From the NCBI GenBank assembly GCA_900546835.1, contig UREH01000006.1:1-29853 (forward strand): a stretch of 29,853 nucleotides of DNA, read 5' to 3'. Shown piece after piece: positions 27,584 to 29,853 of this stretch. The notes under the pieces were generated by a model. That model was not told the DNA's origin and did no database searches. It saw only the letters and a list, made by a program, of their open reading frames with translations. The position numbers and the translations under genes are program-made. This stretch comes from an uncultured Porphyromonadaceae bacterium. GTDB lineage: Bacteria; Bacteroidota; Bacteroidia; Bacteroidales; Muribaculaceae. Every line of letters begins with the position of its first letter. Within the stretch, counting starts at the first letter, position 1.

Positions 27584-29853
27584 ATGCTATTAATGAAATC
27601 CGAACTTACAAAATATGGTTACGGGATAGCCGCAATCGCCATTTTGGCGGTTGCGGCGCCTCAGGGCCGTGCAGCCACTCCGACAGTGTTCGACTCCTAT
27701 GCCGTGGTTTCTACGCCGCATATGATTGCCTCGTTCGACCCGACGGGCATCGGTGAACAGTTGCCCGTGGTATGGGGAATCGATACGGCATGGCCGAGCA
27801 AGGAAAACATGATACGCTGTTTCCGTACCATCTCACCCGACAATGTGGGTGTGGTGCGCGTGTCGTTCAATCCCTACGCTCTCGTAACAAAAGAAGGATT
27901 CGTACCCGAAGGACGTTGTACCGAAGAGCTGCGCAACCGCATGGGCATAGTCTCGCTGCTTGAAAAGGAATGTACCGGCAATAAGAAAGTCGACATTTTC
28001 CTGAATCTTGATGCCTGCCATCCCGACCTCCAGAAAGACTACTATTATATCAAACAGAGCGTTGACGACGAAGGAAACCTTAAATTCGACGAGACCGGGA
28101 ATCCGATATATGAAAACGACTGGGAGAAAGGAACCAAAAACTTCGATGAATGGGCCCGTCTGATCAATGCATACGTGAAGACAATCGGTCGCGACTACGG
28201 TAACGAAGTGGTTACTATCGCCCCCTTCAACGAGCCGGATCTGGCTATCAACGGCCTCCAGCAGCCTCATTTCAAGGAAATAAACAAGGCCATCCGCGCC
28301 AATTATCCCGACCTGCAGACAATTCGCCTCTCGGGGGGCAACACACTCAACAGTTCGTGCGCCCTCGACTGGTACACCTATCTGAAGGAGGACCTTGACG
28401 AAGGTAACACCCACTTCCTCGCCGGGACATTCGCTGAATATGCCGATTTCTTCTCGACACTCCGCAGCGACGGCAAATTCGCAACCGGCGACGAGCTGCA
28501 CAACGTAATGGAGGCTATCGTCGGAGCCAACTACGGCATGCAGTCGGGCATATGGTGGGGCGAGTGCGCCCGCGTGCGCGGTCAGTTCTGTCAGGCAAGC
28601 AATTTCGGCGAGCGTCTCTCTTATCAGGAAAACCGCTTCACCCTCGCAGCTACAGCCCTCTATAAGCGCGACAAACACCATTCCCAGGCTTTTGTCGGCG
28701 TGTCGGAACGAGCCGGCCGACCCTCTACGTTCGGCTATGTGTCGCGCACGAAGCCCGTATATGTCGACGGCGTAGGGCCAACCCACGATTTCAGTATCGC
28801 CATCGAGGCTGATCCCAACGGTGTATATGGCTCGGCGTTGCAGCGCACTGCCGAAGCTGTCTACGATGTGACCTGGGGAGAAGACATCATGCCTGAAATC
28901 AACGGCGACTATATTATAGTCTCCAAAGCCGCCGAGGGGATGGCTGTGAAGTCAGGCGGCGAGAATGCCCCGCTATGCCTCGGGCAATACGGAGCCTCCG
29001 ATGTCGACCTCCGCTGGCATGTGGCGAAAGTCCGGATCGACAATGGCGCCGACTACAGCTACTATACCATCGACCGCATCGACAATGCCGATCAGGGATG
29101 GAACCTCTACAACTGGCCTCTGGGCGACAATTACGAGCCTACCGACCGGGTGAACCCTATGGAAATCTGGCAGTGGTTCAACAAACGTAATCAGACCGAC
29201 GGATATTGGTCGGACAACTGCCTATGGCACCTGGAATATGCCGGCAACGGATGGTTCCGCATCCAGAGCAAATACAGCGATTTCTGCCTCCGCCCGAAAA
29301 AGGGTGAGAGCGGCACATACGCCGATTCAAACGGCATCGTACAGGCTCCATTCGATGCCACCGACGATGCCCAGCTCTTCCGACTGATTCCTGTCGGCAA
29401 CGCTCCCGCAGCGTTTACCACCGAGGCTCCCGCAGCACCCGCCAACGTGACGGCTCTTGCCGGCAACGCCACTATAACAGTGAGCTGGGATGCCGTGGCC
29501 GATGCCGCAGGATATGTTCTGCTCCGCTCTGACGCCGGCGACGATTTCAACACCATAGCCCGCAATCTGACTTCCACGGAAATCATCGACAATACGGTGC
29601 TTGCCGGGAGAAGCTATGAATACAAGGTCGTGGCGGTCGACAAATCGCTCAACCGCTCGGTGGGATCCGATGTCGTTCAGGCTTCCGTAGGCAATAAACC
29701 TTCGCTATGGTGTGCCCTCGAGTTTAATGGGACTCTCGAGGATACCTCCGGCAACGGTTTCCATCCCATTTCCGATGGTAATGGCAGATTGGCGGAAAAC
29801 AAGGGCAGATCCTATTATGTGCCCGCATCCTATTCGGCGTTGATGCTTCCCAC
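27584..29853 (+). CDS. Second secreted glycosidase-like multidomain protein, truncated by the window end
   Basis: An open frame runs from ATG 27584 to the last base without a stop, giving at least 756 residues. A signal peptide covers about 1-31 (IAAIAILAVAAPQGRA); an alternative start is Met4. It aligns along its whole length with the preceding protein: FDPTGxGxQLP, VRVSFNPYALVT, APFNEPD (Glu217), ATGDELHNVMEA (Glu304) and GIWWGE. The ricin-like part, FN3 domain and the start of the LamG-like domain follow in the same order. Between the early strands it has about 12 extra residues (DDEGNLKFDETGNP region), and its trefoil differs more than its catalytic part. The gap to the first copy is 18 bp, so the two arose by tandem duplication and are likely co-transcribed. 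The C-terminal LamG and sorting tail lie beyond the window. Confidence 0.82.
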   Translation, partial: MLLMKSELTKYGYGIAAIAILAVAAPQGRAATPTVFDSYAVVSTPHMIASFDPTGIGEQLPVVWGIDTAWPSKENMIRCFRTISPDNVGVVRVSFNPYALVTKEGFVPEGRCTEELRNRMGIVSLLEKECTGNKKVDIFLNLDACHPDLQKDYYYIKQSVDDEGNLKFDETGNPIYENDWEKGTKNFDEWARLINAYVKTIGRDYGNEVVTIAPFNEPDLAINGLQQPHFKEINKAIRANYPDLQTIRLSGGNTLNSSCALDWYTYLKEDLDEGNTHFLAGTFAEYADFFSTLRSDGKFATGDELHNVMEAIVGANYGMQSGIWWGECARVRGQFCQASNFGERLSYQENRFTLAATALYKRDKHHSQAFVGVSERAGRPSTFGYVSRTKPVYVDGVGPTHDFSIAIEADPNGVYGSALQRTAEAVYDVTWGEDIMPEINGDYIIVSKAAEGMAVKSGGENAPLCLGQYGASDVDLRWHVAKVRIDNGADYSYYTIDRIDNADQGWNLYNWPLGDNYEPTDRVNPMEIWQWFNKRNQTDGYWSDNCLWHLEYAGNGWFRIQSKYSDFCLRPKKGESGTYADSNGIVQAPFDATDDAQLFRLIPVGNAPAAFTTEAPAAPANVTALAGNATITVSWDAVADAAGYVLLRSDAGDDFNTIARNLTSTEIIDNTVLAGRSYEYKVVAVDKSLNRSVGSDVVQASVGNKPSLWCALEFNGTLEDTSGNGFHPISDGNGRLAENKGRSYYVPASYSALMLP

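Overview
The window looks like chromosomal DNA from the order Bacteroidales (Bacteroidota), most likely a Muribaculaceae-type gut commensal; the family-level call is inference. The evidence is a GLPGLI-family protein next to a carboxypeptidase-regulatory-domain outer-membrane barrel, a DUF4923 protein, a Bacteroidota-type ABC-F ATPase, a tig / clpP-clpX-recQ cluster, and repeated promoter matches to the Bacteroidota -33/-7 consensus (TTTG, about 19-21 nt, TAnnTTTG). Coding sequence is GC-rich and most gene gaps are short. I see no tRNA, rRNA, CRISPR array, insertion sequence or phage gene.

Left part, about 1-12.6 kb, all on the minus strand: purL (FGAM synthase) preceded by a small Dabb-domain protein; an ABC-F ATPase with a strong intrinsic terminator; recQ; clpX; clpP; a roughly 500-bp noncoding AT-richer stretch; and tig with its own strong terminator. 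This is a housekeeping block covering purine synthesis, translation factor, DNA repair, proteolysis and protein folding.

Middle, 12.8-19.3 kb, plus strand: ftsE, a monofunctional aspartate kinase (TTG start) and an SDR oxidoreductase form a tight cluster. It is followed by a 10-G homopolymer and a promoter-like element, then a large TonB-receptor-like outer-membrane protein and its GLPGLI partner.

Next, 19.4-22.7 kb on the minus strand, is a DUF4923-trkH-trkA potassium-uptake operon with an excellent consensus promoter. It is transcribed divergently from the last block.

Right part, 22.9 kb to the window end, plus strand: two tandem paralogous small outer-membrane beta-barrel proteins (the first probably on a nearly leaderless mRNA), then two tandem paralogous large secreted proteins. 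Each of the large proteins has a clan GH-A-like catalytic domain (NEP motif and a second conserved Glu), a ricin-like trefoil, a fibronectin type III domain and a LamG-like domain. The second copy runs off the window. This four-gene block has no SusC/SusD pair and is the most likely place for an undescribed function, perhaps a surface glycan-processing system.
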